Assembly (NCBI GenBank): GCA_022393335.1
Contig: JAJEKB010000289.1
Location: forward strand, 1-64,000
Origin: Macrotrachela quadricornifera
Taxonomy: Eukaryota > Rotifera > Eurotatoria > Philodinida > Philodinidae
Direction: 5' to 3'
DNA: 64,000 nucleotides
Part shown: positions 11,579-24,080 of the stretch, one piece after another
Position numbering within the stretch: the stretch's first letter is position 1
How the letters are laid out: each line of letters opens with the position of its first letter
Position numbers and translations under genes: made by a program
The notes under the pieces: generated by a model
The model's database searches: none
The model's input: the letters and a program-made list of their open reading frames with translations, nothing else
Told to the model about the DNA's origin: nothing

Positions 11579-11607
11579 TAGAATAGAATAGAATAGAATA
11601 GAATAGA
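11579..11607. repeat. (GAATA)n microsatellite
   Basis: About five and a half perfect GAATA units. Confidence 0.9.
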
Positions 11608-14279
11608 AAAAAACAAGATATAAGTTATAAGCCGATCCCTGAATCAGATTATAATGTTGTCCTGGATGTCAAAGGGTGTAATATCTTCTTCAGGTACGAT
11701 CTCAGTGATAACACTTAGATCTAACTATTTGTCATCACTAATATATGAGTGCACTATGATCCAGGTCTAAATGCTCACCGATCTGTAAATATCTCAGTTG
11801 TTTTCTAAATCGAAGCAAAAGTTTTGTCTTAATCACATCGAAATATGGAACAATAGTTCTTTTTGTATTTGTACTTTTTTCAAAGTTCAGTTTATTTTCG
11901 GCGCAGGTAATAAAATCTCTATTGTTCTATAAGTCTGATTTAAAAAAGACGATAGAATCAGGTGAACCGTAATGAATGCAGATTCTGATTATCAGACGAA
12001 CTCAAAAGTAAGCATTTTCCGGTGTGTGTGCTCATGAGCTCTACATAAGACTACAATTCCATATCCAAATAAATTCTTTTATGTTGATTAGCATAATCGA
12101 AAACCTATGTTCGAAGTATTTTTTTTTGTTTTTCAGCAAAAACTGCGGTACATGAAATTTCTCCTTTCAAAGCTGTAGGGTCTTTCAAGGAAGCAAAATC
12201 CAGAAATTGCTTAGATACTATTTTGAAGAGGGCATGTCGGGATGTATACCCTGCGAAAAAAATGCCCCCCTAAGTATTCGCTAATATGCTCTTAATTTTG
12301 TAGACCGTAGCTGGTTTTAAAAAGTAGCTGCGAAACTGACTTTTCCACACAGGCATGTACCCCCACCACCGGTCATCTATTCATTGGTGAAAACCGCAGA
12401 TCACTATGGCTTTCCATTCAAGAGCTATATATATTTTTCTTCAACCTGCCTTCTTTAAAAATTCCGATAGTAGTAGGTGGTGGAGCTAGTGTCGATATGC
12501 ATAATACAAATAACCTACAAAAAGCATTACAACATCAAAATTTTGAAATGATCAAATTTCTCTGTCATAATGGTGCAAAAATGCCCTTTGAATGGCTCAA
12601 TGCAAAAAGCATCATTCTTCCACCAACTGTATCTGAACAATTAAAACCCGAGATTAAGTTCCTTATTAATCAATATCTAATCGATCGACGACTTCGTTTT
12701 GCCGCTGCTAGTGGCGATCTTGATTGCATGATTCAATGTCAACGTCTTGGTGCTGATATCAATTCTGTTAATTGTCATGGTTCAACTGCACTCTTATGCA
12801 CAATTCAAAATGGAAACTATTTTTCAATCGTTCATGCACTTGTTTCATCTGGTGCATCGATGTTACATTCAAATGATGATAAACCTAGATCATTGATTGA
12901 TATTGCACAAAAACAGAATTATAAACAAATCGCTGTCTATCTCTCCAATGAACGGAATGTACAATTTTTATCTGCAATTCTCAATAATGATCGAACAAGT
13001 GCACAGAAATTTGCAGAACTAGGCGCAGATTTAAATTATCAAGATGAACAAAAACGTACAGCCTTGCACTATGCTGTTCAGTATCATGGTAGTGATCTTG
13101 TTTCATGGTTATGTGACTGTGGCAGTAATACTGCAATACCTGATATCAATGGTGATTATCCATTGATGCTAGCAACAGAAAAAGGTAAGTAATGAATTCA
13201 CTGATAGATTTTATCATTTTTACTGAGGATGTTATATTGGATAGATTATAATGAATGAATTTCACTGTTTATTAATCTAGGTAATTATACTATCGTTGAA
13301 TATTTTGTTACAAAACATCCAGAAACAAAAAGTCAAAGGAACAAAGATGGTCTGACTGCTTTACAAATTGCTCAAAAACTTGGATATTCACGGATTGCTT
13401 ACGTACTTGAACATGGAAAACCGGCACCCGATTCTTTAAAAGATGAACAAAAAAAACACTGATGAAACTAAATATACTGACGAAGAATTGATACAAGCAT
13501 CTCGTAATGGTCCCATCGAAATAATTCATGAATTCATCAAACAACGATACCAATCAAAAGAGAAGAAGAAATTATTATGCAAAAAGATGATCGAAGTCGC
13601 TAAAAAAGCCAAACAGTGGCAAATTTTCGAAGATCTCGAACGCTATTACAATGCAGATTTGGGAAAAGATGTAGCTTTAGATGTAGGACGAATAGGTGGT
13701 ATGTCATTATCTGAACGTTACCGAGATATTTTGTTTGGATTACTGACTGGAATAAGTAATATTATTGCTGGTAGTCCCATTCAGCTCAATCCAAATGATC
13801 CAAATACATATGAAAAACTTTTCTCAAATTTAATTTCAAAAGTAGACAAACAGACACAAGAGCTACAACAAGTAACCAATGAACAAGATGTGAAGAAATT
13901 GATTGAACAAGATTCGGCACAAACAAAAGAAGAATTAATAAAAATTGATGAAGCATTAGAAGAACATTCGGATAAAACAAATTCTTTACAACGTCATATT
14001 GAAGATATTGATCGACGTCTTTTTAATTTTGAAAAACAAAAGAGGGGAACAGCTTTAGAACGAAAAGAATTAATGAAAGAAAGAGAAGCATATAGAAAAC
14101 AATTTGCTGCTTATGAATGTACAATGATTTTATGTAAACGTCAACAAGAAGCTATTTTGATTAGACAGAATACAATGAATTTTATCAAAGGAAATATAAA
14201 TTTGGCATTATTCTATCGAACAATTGAAAATAGTTTACATGCTTTACTCTACAGTATTCTATCGACACAAAGTGGTTAA

Positions 14280-14773
14280 GTGCTCATATTTAAGGAGAGA
14301 AGCAACCAAGCAATTTGAAACTTTCGAAATTAACTGGTCTTATTGAGACTTCTCTCTGTGCAAAGTTTTAAGTTGAATTTCGAAAGTTGATTTTTCAGGT
14401 GTAGTTGAGGAAAACCACAGCGTTGTGTCACAAGATTTTACTATACTGATGATAAGCTTTTGATCTTATTATAGTCCAAAGAATTTCAAGAAGTCCGAAC
14501 GGCCTGCAATATATAGTAAACATAAAATATTGTATAACTGTATTAGAACTAATGAATATAACTAGATTCTCAATTTAAAATATATATTTTACTTATAAGA
14601 TCCTATTGGTGATATTTACCAATTTTGCGTACCTTGTGGTGCCTTCAACTCAACAGATACTTGCTTTCAATCATTATCCGGGATGCAGTTAAATGCAGGA
14701 CCACAGCAGCTTCAATGCTAGCTAGGATATGAGTTTGAATCTCGAAAATCAATTTTTATTCGAGGGTATGTTA
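14280..14773. other. 3' noncoding stretch after the ankyrin gene
   Basis: Contains an imperfect inverted pair (GAAACTTTCGAAATTAAC at ~14319 and its partner at ~14367-14385), otherwise nothing recognised. Confidence 0.4.
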
Positions 14774-15709
14774 TCATTTACCCTAAATTCTGGTACCCAG
14801 AATCTATCCCTAAATCGAATCCACATTTGTGCATATTGAAACTGATAAAACGAAAAGTAATGAACTATTAGGGATTTTCTCATTTAAGGATTTTTTTCTC
14901 TATTGATGACGAATTTCACTTTTCCACAAGGAACTGGTGACCAGATATTTTTTAAAACATCTGAAACTGGTCACCAGATTCTATGATCGCTCTTTACAGC
15001 AGTTATTAATTCGATATCAATGTGGTACAACTGGTCACCAGATTCTACGATCGCTTTTTAGAGTAGTTATTAGTTGGATATCAATATGATATAACATTCA
15101 GAATCTGCCGAAATATATATCATAGAATCTGGTGACCAGATTCATTTCTTCTTCTATTCAATAGCACATAGTTGTAAGTCTAGATAATCGTCACTTAACT
15201 ATCAAGATGCTTTTTTATTTCGTTAAATCTGATGACTATTTAACCACTTACATTTAACGAAATATGGATTAAAAGATAAAAATATGACTACCAGAGAATC
15301 TGGTGACCAATTATACGGCACTGATAATAAACTAATAGCATCTCTAAATGACCGTGGTACAATCTGGTAACTAGTTACATCACATTTATGCTGATTGTAC
15401 AATCTGTCTAACTAAATATCAAGGAATCTGGTGACCAGTTGTACCACATTGATATCGAATTAATAACTGCTGTAAAGAGCGATCATAGAATCTGGTGACC
15501 AGTTTCAGATGTTTTAAAAAATATCTGGTCACCAGTTCCTTGTGGAAAAGTGAAATCCGTCATCAATGGAGAAAAAAATCCTTAAATGAGAAAATCCCTA
15601 AATCAAAATCCCTAATAGTTCATTACTTTTCGTTTTATCAGTTTCAATATCCACAAATGTGGATTCGATTTAGGGATAGATTCTGGGTACCAGAATTTAG
15701 GGTAAATGA
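14774..15709. mobile_element. 936-bp TIR element with repeated CTGGTGACCAG palindromes
   Basis: The left arm (14774-15045) and right arm (15424-15709) are inverted copies starting TCATTTACCCTAAATTC, each next to TA (14772-14773 and 15710-15711). The 11-bp palindrome CTGGTGACCAG (or CTGGTCACCAG, the other centre) occurs at 14934, 14967, 15031, 15129, 15300 (last base changed), 15428, 15492 and 15525. The 88-codon open frame at 15495-15761 runs through the right arm and out of the element, so I do not call it a gene. Non-autonomous; the mobilising enzyme is unknown. Confidence 0.85.
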
Positions 15710-15711
15710 TA

Positions 15712-16634
15712 GACATTCTTATCCGAAAAATTTAGAAAAACGAAATGTATCTTTATTCTGATCCAGAAGAATAAATATATGGTTTTTGATAACAAGTGAA
15801 GCCTATAGTACTTTAACAGTTCACTAGTGATAATTCAAAGCAGAATTTACTCAATACTTTTCTTATAACTATAAGGTATGTATACTTCTACATCACTGGT
15901 AATTTGATCTAAGTATGGGCGAAAAAATCTAGGATTTTCCAAGTATAAAGTGACTTTTGTGACATCCTGTGTAATTTGTAAAGTACGCTAAACTATTGCT
16001 TTTGGTTTCTTTTGATTAAGTGTAACTCATAGAATCCGCTAAGTGTTATCATTAGTAAGAATGTCATACACTGTCTTTTCCTCCGAACTTGAATAAACAA
16101 CCAGTTATCATTATAACATGAAATCAAGCATCAAAATGAATAACTACTAGTAATCAAAATGTAAGAGTATTTACATACAAAAAAAGGATAAAAAAATGAT
16201 GTTCAACAAAAAAAAAAGAGACGCATTTGAAATATAAGTGTTGATGAATATATTATATTCACATACATGCACCTTTATCGATCTATGTTAAGCTATCAAT
16301 AAATATTGAATTACCATTACCAAATACTATAGAACTTGTTTGAAATTCCGATTTGAATTCGGTTGAAATCCTTCTTAGCTATACTCGAAATCGACGAGCC
16401 TTAACTCGAGCATTTTCAGTAATATTTTCTCAAATATAATCACTTAAGTATTACAGAAATGCAAAAGACCAAACCTAACAGAACTATTAGTTTTTTATTG
16501 AAACAGTGCATTATTTCTACAGAAATAAAATTATATAAATTAAACAGAAAACAGTCTATTGAAGACATTATTCGTTCTATCGCGTAGTCATAATCGTCTG
16601 CAGCGCAAGGAACTGCAGTAACGAATCCACCAAT
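15712..16634. other. intergenic stretch, nothing recognised
   Basis: AT-rich sequence with short A-runs near 16200-16215. No gene or repeat end seen. Confidence 0.4.
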
Positions 16635-18252
16635 TCAATGAGTCACACAATTTGTCTTATCCTTTCGTTCATTACGTGATGGCCATGTTGGAAACATTGA
16701 TTGATCGACAGGACGAGAATTTTCATAGAAAAATTTATATTTCAATGCTGTCTCAGCAAAAATACGCCTACATGGATCATAAATTAGCAATTCGTTCAAT
16801 AAATCAAAATATTCTTAAGATAATGTTGGATCGAACCGTTCTTGCAATCAATTATGTGGATAATTTGTAAAACTTATCTTTTGAGTCAATGGAAGCGTAT
16901 TATATTCAGGCCAGATTCTTGTATTCGGTGTGCCCACATCTTTAAAAATTCGATTCAATTGATCCATTTCAGACTGACCAGGAAACAATGGTGCCATCAA
17001 TAAAAGTTCACCAAATATTACACCAACACTCCAAATATCGATTGCTGTCGCATATTCTTTGACGCCAAGTAATAGGTCAGGTGCACGATACCAAAGAGTA
17101 ACAACTAATGGCGTATACGGTTTTAGCGGTGTACTGTACTCACGTGTAAGACCAAAATCACCGACTTTAAGAATAACTTGATTGCTGAGTAATTGATTTG
17201 CTATCTTTAAATCTCGTTGAATAATCCTATTGTTATGAAGATGATTGACACCTTTTCAAATCGTGTTCAACATAATCCATAATCATATAAAATTGATTCA
17301 AATCATTTCCGACAAGTAGTTCTCGAATAGTAATAATATTTTCATGTTGTGATTTTAAACTACAATAAATTTCACGTAAAAAGTTATCGGAAAACATTGT
17401 TGTTTTTATTTTCAATCGTGTTAAAGCAACAAACTTACCTGTTTTTCTTTCTCGTGCTCGCAACACAGTGCCATAAGCTCCCTCTCCGATATGACTTAGA
17501 AATTGATATTCATCTACATAACGACATTCTCGAATAGCCGGACAATTGACGTAAAAGTTAAGTTGTTGATGTTCGTTTACCTTCAGACGAGTATCCATTG
17601 AGGTAATTTTTTGTTCTTCTTCGTCGGTTGAAAGTGAATTGGTCGATGTCGATGATGAACAACTAGATGATCGTTTATGATAATGATCTTGATCGTCTTC
17701 TTCATCTTGATCATCCTATTTTAATAAATCATTTGATAATGTCTGACCATAATTTTGTTTATGATCATTTCCTTCTTCGATAATTGTGGTAAAAACATAT
17801 TCGTTCATTATTACTGATGTCGATTGTTGATAATGTTCTATTGTTTTCTATTTTAATGATCTTTCAACATCATTGTCGTCGTCAATTGGATCAACAGATT
17901 GTAATGTATAATGTTGTCGACAAGCGCCATCATCACTTGTAGAACTTCGACGTCGTTTCCATCGATCATTATTTGAATTTGGTCGATGCTGTCGTTCATA
18001 TTTTGTTGTTATGTGGCACACTGTAGATTGTTGTTGATAATGAGTTGCTAAATAATCCATGTTATCTTCTTCATCATCGCGAACAATTTCAGAATGATCC
18101 ATCTCACTTTTGATCAGTCGCGATGATTCACCAACCTCAGTTATTGAATATGATGAATTGAATGCGTCTTTGGTTGTATTTGTATGCATCGATGAAGTCG
18201 ATCTGTGAATATATTTAGTTATCATCGTACCAATTATATTGTGCTTTTCCAT
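16635..18252 (-). pseudogene. CDK11-like: CDK11/PITSLRE-like protein kinase pseudogene
   Basis: On the minus strand the kinase domain begins CRYVDEYQFLSHIGEGAYGT (~17520-17460) and runs to MDYVEHDLKR (~17255). There the frame shifts and about 25 residues expected in CDK11 are absent. It resumes as VNHLHNNRIIQRDLKIANQL, KVGDFGLTREYSTPLKPYTP, VVTLWYRAPDLLLGVKEYAT and DIWSVGVIFGELL. The region after KISFTNYP has two in-frame stops before RFDPTLS and EYFDLLNELLIYDPCRRI. The N-terminal part is acidic and Ser-rich (DDQDEEDDQDHYHKRSS) with two in-frame TAGs at 17716-17718 and 17848-17850, and reaches back to an ATG at 18252. The VAxK lysine is Thr (VALTRLK) and HRD is QRD, while DFG remains. CDK11 acts in transcription and splicing with cyclin L. 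The breaks make this copy non-coding. Confidence 0.88.
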
Positions 18253-18520
18253 GAAAAAATTTTTATGAGTATCTGACTATGTCTGGTACATCATAAATAA
18301 CTGCTTTTCTTTTCTTTCTCCCTTATTCTATTGCGAAAATTGTTTTTTTTTTCTACTCACAAAAATGAGTCAAAATAATACAAGTTAAGAAATACTATGT
18401 CACAGTTGCACAATAACATAGCTTTTTAAGTGAAAGAAAGACTGATGAAATTGTAATAGTCAGATTTCATTTCTTTTCTTATATTTCCAATTATTTTATG
18501 TAGATTTTACAAGGTGAAAA
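18253..18520. other. short noncoding stretch upstream of the kinase pseudogene
   Basis: Poly-T and AT-rich sequence; nothing recognised. Confidence 0.35.
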
Positions 18521-18529
18521 AAGCAAGAC

Positions 18530-18640
18530 TTCGTCTACTTCAGAAGTACGACTGAAGTACAAGTGAAGTACAATGGAGTACCATGGAAGTACAAGGGGAT
18601 TACAAGAGGAGCACGAAGGACGTACATGCGTAGTACAAAG
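18530..18640 (+). repeat. degenerate short tandem repeat of a GAAGTACAA-like unit
   Basis: The pattern GAAGTAC recurs with small changes about every 9-12 bases (CAGAAGTACGACTGAAGTAC and following, to about 18640). Below it, at 18655-18725, two copies of the AGAGCTATATT..GAGGGTAC motif of the window-wide minisatellite can be seen. Confidence 0.55.
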
Positions 18641-18725
18641 AACCATCGTGGATAGTGGATGCTCTCTCATATCATCAAGAGCTATATTCTGAGGGTACTT
18701 AGTTCCCAAGAGCTATATTTTGTGG

Positions 18726-21104
18726 ATATCGCTAGGTACTGAAGGGATATCCTTTGGTGGTGCCTGTCTGTCCTTATGAGCTATGCTATTCCCTTGAATA
18801 CAGTCAAGATGATAGATAGAACCAGTAAACCAGTCGGTCTGAAAACTTCCCACGACAGATCGGAAGTCATTTCTGCACGCTCGCCGATGTACCGATTCCA
18901 TCTATGGTCAGGATCTTTGTCCGGAAAATGACTCTCATAGCGGAAAACATTAAGACAGACGGAAATGTACAGTACCTCAGCTGGGTCACTGTGCTTGAGA
19001 AACAGGCGGCTAAGTTATGGAAGACTTTGTATGGTTAAGGAGTCAGTGAATCGCCTCGATCGAAACGACTTGTACTCGGTGTTTGTCTAGGAATCTCGTG
19101 TGCTGAACAAATCTTCATAATATTTTCTAGTAGGCGGCTTATGAATGATCCCACAAAATCGGATTTATGTAATATGGAACTGTTATAGTTCTTGAAGTGT
19201 TCTGGTAGCCTCCTGTCCCTATACGGAGGAACGTGTTATCCCTTTTGTACTTGCACTATATTCGCTGGGCTCTGAGAGAGCAGGAAGAACAGCCGAGTCC
19301 AGGAAGAGTGGGAGTATGTCGTTTATCCTTACGCAAATCTCTAGTTCCATTCAGTGGGATGTACTTTATACATAGTGTAATACGAATGAGGTGCTCCGAA
19401 AGTACGGCGAGGTATAAGTACGGTGAATCGAGGGAATCCGCTGAGTTCCATGACAGTAAAAAGTCTTCAACAATTTAGGTACCTGTTTCTCAATCACAGT
19501 AACTGAGCTGATGTAGTGTACCTTGTTGTCAATGATAATGCCTTTCACTATGATACTGCAACTGGTTTTAGATTTTTTTCTTTTCCTTTTTCTTCTTGAC
19601 TAAATTTCTCCTTTCTTCATATACTACTGCTTTTGTGGTTACAATGGCAAAAAGCTGTTCGTACGATCTCTGTACGGATTAAAATGTGAAACATGAAATA
19701 ACTGCTGCCAATGACAGTAAAGCGAATTTCACAAACCGATTTAAGTCAATGCCGTCTAAATTCGACACTGTCTTCGAATTATCAGCCGAAAAGAAATATA
19801 TATTTTCTTAGACCATGTTGCTTTGTCTATAAACTCGTTAGTTTCTCTTTGTAGAATTTACAAAAATATTAAAGAAATCCTGCGTTTGAGGCTGCATCTG
19901 TGGCAGTCTACGAGGAAACAAGGGGCTAAGGAGGATTGCTAAGGTGTTCTTCACCATCTGTGACGTTTCCATGGTAATGTCGCTCACGATCTGTGAAATA
20001 TGGCTAGGAAGTAGGTGCAAATTTCTACCTTTATACTACAACATTACTTTTAGATGATCTTTCCAAAAAAATGGCACTCTAGTAAGGCGAAACAGCAGCA
20101 AACAGCAAGTCAGTATGGTAAAGTGGGCAAAGAAAGCCGTCTATAAAGATGAAACCAAATAACGATACGTGAACTGTGATCTCACTAATTAAGTGTCACG
20201 TAATTTTAAATTAGACAAAAATACCTCTTCAAAAAATAATAGTAGTTTTGAACTTTTCATCGCCTTCTGCGTTAAGAACACGAGCAAAATAAAAACCGAA
20301 TCCCTTCTTTTGCTCTTACATACGTTCGAACTACTACCCCGAAGAAGTACACAAACATACAATCATTTTTGAGATTGAGGAAGGTCGCTGGAGAAAAAAA
20401 AATTTTTTAATTTTATTATTTCAAAAAAAAAGGTCTAGTTAAACCATAATTAAATCCAAAATATCAAGTCATTTGGCTTTGCCTGTGAAAAAATGCGAGC
20501 TGAAACATGTTTTAAGGGTCTTTTTAGACTCCTAAAAATCGCTATATTGAGGATGTACTCAGTATTTTGACATTATCTCATCAATAGCTCGACTATTTGT
20601 GGTCGGGAACATCTCGTTTTATAGAGAACAGTTTAGGCTACAAATTCATCCTATTTCCGTGACCAACATATAGGGTAAAAAAAACTACAGGTCAAAAGTG
20701 TGAGGTTCTCGTGTGAACTGACTGTTATTTCAGCTCAAGATCAAGGCAATACACTATGACTAAATCTTCTCGGTCTGCTATCGGGACGAGAACACACACG
20801 TAAAATAATGAAAAAGCAACTTACCCACCTTGATATAACAAAATAAGAGGTCTTTGGGCGAATAATGAAAAAAGATTTATTTATAATAAAACCAAAAAGA
20901 AACAGGAATCGATATATAATGCTATAATAATAATAATAGTAATGGGAATGTTGATGATCAAGAAGAGAAAAAATATAAAGTGAAGAGGAAAACTAATAAT
21001 ATATGGAAAGATAAAGAATGGAAAAAAAAAAGAAAAGAATATATATATATGTAGAGGAAAGGAAAGTTCAATACGTATGATATATATAACTGGACGTTAG
21101 CAGT
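18726..21104. other. long stretch without a gene
   Basis: 18.7-19.6 kb is noticeably less AT-rich than its surroundings and may be old repeat sequence, but I recognise no coding or element ends. From 20.2 to 20.8 kb there are A-runs and a T-rich block. Short open frames here have no family features. Confidence 0.35.
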
Positions 21105-21200
21105 AATTGAGTGATCTCTATTGACGCTAACAACCCCTGTATTATAGCACTTGAGGACCCAACGATATCCCTACGGTATAGAGCTTCAAGCTTTCCTAAG
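21105..21200 (+). repeat. isolated fragment of the ~34-bp minisatellite family
   Basis: TTATAGCACTTGAGGACCC at ~21141 followed by CGGTATAGAGCTTCAAG matches the orientation and period of the array at 36121-36510. Only about two units remain. Confidence 0.55.
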
Positions 21201-24080
21201 ATGTTTCTTTTGACCTTTGACCCTGATAGAAACCTACAGACAAACTACTTTTTTTTTCATATGACCCTCTCTACCGTCGATGGAACAATAAAAGAAGATA
21301 TTATTTTATTAAAAAATAAGAAAATTATTTAAAAAGAATAAGTGAAAATCATGTTATGTGTTGAATATTTTAACTTCGAAGGAAGTACATCGCATTGAAA
21401 TGAAGTATTTAACCGATGAAATTCACATTCAATTACATTTTATTTCTGTATAAGAAAAGATTTCTTCTCTTGTATAGCTCAATGGTGTATATGGATGAAT
21501 TCTGATCATCGTCGCTTAAGGTAAAATTTAATCGATTTGTCAGAATAGACTAAGACCATCGAAAAATGTTGATGATGCCGATGAAATGAAGAATCTGATG
21601 AAGGATTCAAATATATTTTCCAAAATTTTTAGATTTTTTATAGAACGCGTTCACACGCGTTTTGAGACAAAAAATATTTTCATCGGATAAATCGAACATT
21701 CTAAATTATAATAGATATAAACAAGAATTATATAAGAAACATGTTAAACAAAGTTTAGAAAAAAACTTTTACAAATAGCAAATATTTGAAAAAAAAATTC
21801 ATTTCAAAAAAAGAAATTGCTCCTTATGTTCGTTAATAGGTGTCCTTAAAAAAAAACATTATATTTCAAAAAGAAAAAGAACCTATTAATTAAACAAAAT
21901 ACATAAAATGAGACATCCGTTTCGAACATTTTCTGAGAATTTTCTTTTCTGAAAGAAACTATTTTAGGCGAGAAAATGTGTGTATATTTGTTTGTCTGCA
22001 TTTAGTATAGCTAAGAAAATCTCTTTCACCCATCTTTTATGTAGTTCGATTAACATCATTTTTTTTCCTTATTACTATAGAGAAAACGCTGTTCCAGTCT
22101 AATTAACGGAGAGAAAAAGCTCCTAGTTCATCAGAATCCATCAAGATTTTCTTTACTATGATATGCAGATAACCTATGGTACTCATGAAGATATTTTCCT
22201 ATGGGTAATCCAACGCGAGAGTTCGAATGTGAACGCACGCAGTGAAGGTGTCGCAAAATTGTGACCACAGGGCTAAAGACCATAATCACGACTGAAGCGC
22301 TTCAGATTAAACTGTTTTTTTTGCAAACGGGAGTCTGCGACAATGAGGCTAATAAACATAGCGTCAAGTACGCGAACCATGATATTGCAATATCACCTGC
22401 CGTTACAATTTCACATTTAATAAGTCGTTCTTATTTGAACATCAAAAAAAGTTCATTTGTTATTCCTCAGTTTTTTCAAATACAGTAAAAGACATAACTA
22501 CAGAAATGATCTCGTTAGTCAAAAATCTCTTAATTTCCTCAACTCTAGAATATATAGTTATTATTCATTCATTAATTAATAGTGATATTATAATTCACAA
22601 TGAAGTAGTACTCTTTTAGAGAAAAGTCAGCGAATCCGTTGGATGAGCGTTACTTGTTAATTAGTCTGACTGAAAATATTTATTTTAAGTATGCTCGAGT
22701 ACAAACTATAAAGCAAAAGTTCATCTTTTTCTAAGCACAAGTAAAATACATCTACTTGTAGTATCTATCCCTGTTCTTCCTCTAATTTCCTGTTTAACTT
22801 TTAAAGATCTATATAAACTGATATCTAGAACTTCTACGAAGAGAGTTAGGAATGACAGTTCATAATTTTAAACTAAAGTACCAATATAATAGCGTGTCTG
22901 TTTTTTTTTCACGAAATGTTCTGAAGTTTCACTGCTTCCGTTCACATTAACGTACAAATCTTCACACAATTGTTAAGATTTTCAGTATGAAATAAGGCAA
23001 CTTTCATTAATTTTGAATCCTGTATGTTGTTACAGCTATTTTAAATATATAATATGCCATTCTTGATAATGCTCATCATATGATTTATAAAATTTTCTGG
23101 CTACTCATAGAATAACGTATCTATTGCTGTTGATGTATTGACAGAAAGACGACTATGCATATTTTTTCCGAAAAGTCCAGTTTTATTTTATAAATAGCAA
23201 AAGCAGTCAACTCTTATTCCATTATTATATTTTCATCCTAACATTTATTATTCAGAAACAAGTTCCTCCAAGTTTAGACTAAGATTACACGGTATACCTA
23301 CAAAACAATCATAAACAGCATCGAATATGTGCTGACATAACGCTATATATAATAATCCTAGAGAAAGTACTGAGCTCAGGCTGTCCAAAAGAGAATCTTG
23401 TTACCAGTATGTCACAGAAACTGCAGGACACTAAAGTACCCTGTTGTGCAAAATTACAGTATATTGATAATCGAACCTAGTATTTAGCTTTTTTCATTTT
23501 TGTTTCTCTCAAAGTAATTTAAGACATTTTTTTCAATTTTATTAGTTTAATTTTTCCAATCCAATCCTGAAAATTCAAGATAGATTTATGATCGAGATCG
23601 GCATGTCTCTAGGGCTTTTATCGATAAAATTAAAGATAGGAGTACCCATACAAGTACTTATTCAGTAAATATACTGCATTGAATATCTATAACGGTAGCT
23701 ACATCAGTATAATTACTAAGAATTTTCGAAGACCCATAACAGATACTTTGTCAAAGCTTTATCAGTACATGGATATCCTGAACTCAGTACTTTCCTGAAA
23801 GAATACAAAAGATTTAGAATATTTTTAATAGTAAATTAACAGCAAGTTTAACATTTATAGGTATGACGGCTTTAATCATCAAACGTCGATTCAATTGTAC
23901 ACAGACAGATCATGAAAAGTTAAAAATGGATATCAAGGTTGCACTTAAAAATTATTGATTGGATTATCACAAAATAGAGACCCAACAATTTTCACAAAAT
24001 CTAGATTGGGAAAAGTGAACTTGACCTTTTGAGCTCACTCTTTTTTTGAAGAAAAAAATTTCACTATAACTTTAAAAATA
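21201..24080. other. long AT-rich stretch without a gene
   Basis: No coding segment, splice-bounded exon or inverted end was found. Short open frames have low-complexity or random composition. A palindrome-like ACGCGTTCACACGCGT occurs at about 21645-21660. Confidence 0.35.

Larger units (their letters stand above)
9788..12470. mobile_element. 2.68-kb element with ~404-bp near-identical terminal inverted repeats, TA-flanked
   Basis: The left arm (9788-10191) is repeated in inverted form at 12068-12470. I see only a one-base difference in a G/C run and a few end changes. The ends read CTATCGGAATTTTTAAAG and its complement, each next to TA (9786-9787, 12471-12472), the target of the IS630-Tc1-mariner superfamily. 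The interior (10192-12067) has no credible transposase, so it is non-autonomous. Near-identical arms imply recent insertion or repair between arms. It lands inside the ankyrin gene and separates its first coding piece from the rest. Confidence 0.85.
9694..14279 (+). pseudogene. ankyrin-repeat / coiled-coil gene, split by a 2.7-kb insertion and frameshifted
   Basis: The 5' part (9694-9787) reads MSKNISPLFNKTLPSQDIIS and stops making sense at the inserted element (9788-12470). After it, an open frame from 12473 reads VGGGASVDMHNTNNL and carries ankyrin-type units: LQKALQHQNFEMIKFLCHNG, LRFAAASGDLDCMIQCQRLG, GSTALLCTIQNGNYF, and RTALHYAVQYHG. A 96-bp intron (13185-13280, GTAAGT..TAG) joins in phase to NYTIVEYFVTKHPETK. 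At 13449-13456 an eight-A run puts the frame out by one base, giving a TGA at 13460. Reading resumes in the next frame to 14279 with a long charged coiled coil (KLIEQDSAQTKEELIKIDEA, then EKQKRGTALERKELMKERE). Ankyrin repeats bind proteins; the partner is unknown. This architecture resembles a large bdelloid family. The eight-A shift could be a sequencing error, but the insertion is enough to break the gene. Confidence 0.78.

Noticed and set aside
13449..13462. Programmed frameshift at the eight-A run in the ankyrin gene
   Set aside because: No slippery heptamer plus pseudoknot is evident; a simple one-base insertion or sequencing error in a homopolymer is the easier reading.
13308..13980. 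Minus-strand frames over the ankyrin gene
   Set aside because: Antisense shadows of the coding exon, hydrophobic because the plus strand is rich in Lys and Glu codons.
15495..15761. 88-codon open frame on the plus strand
   Set aside because: It lies across the right arm of the 14774-15709 element; its frame is a by-product of the inverted repeat and shows no domain.
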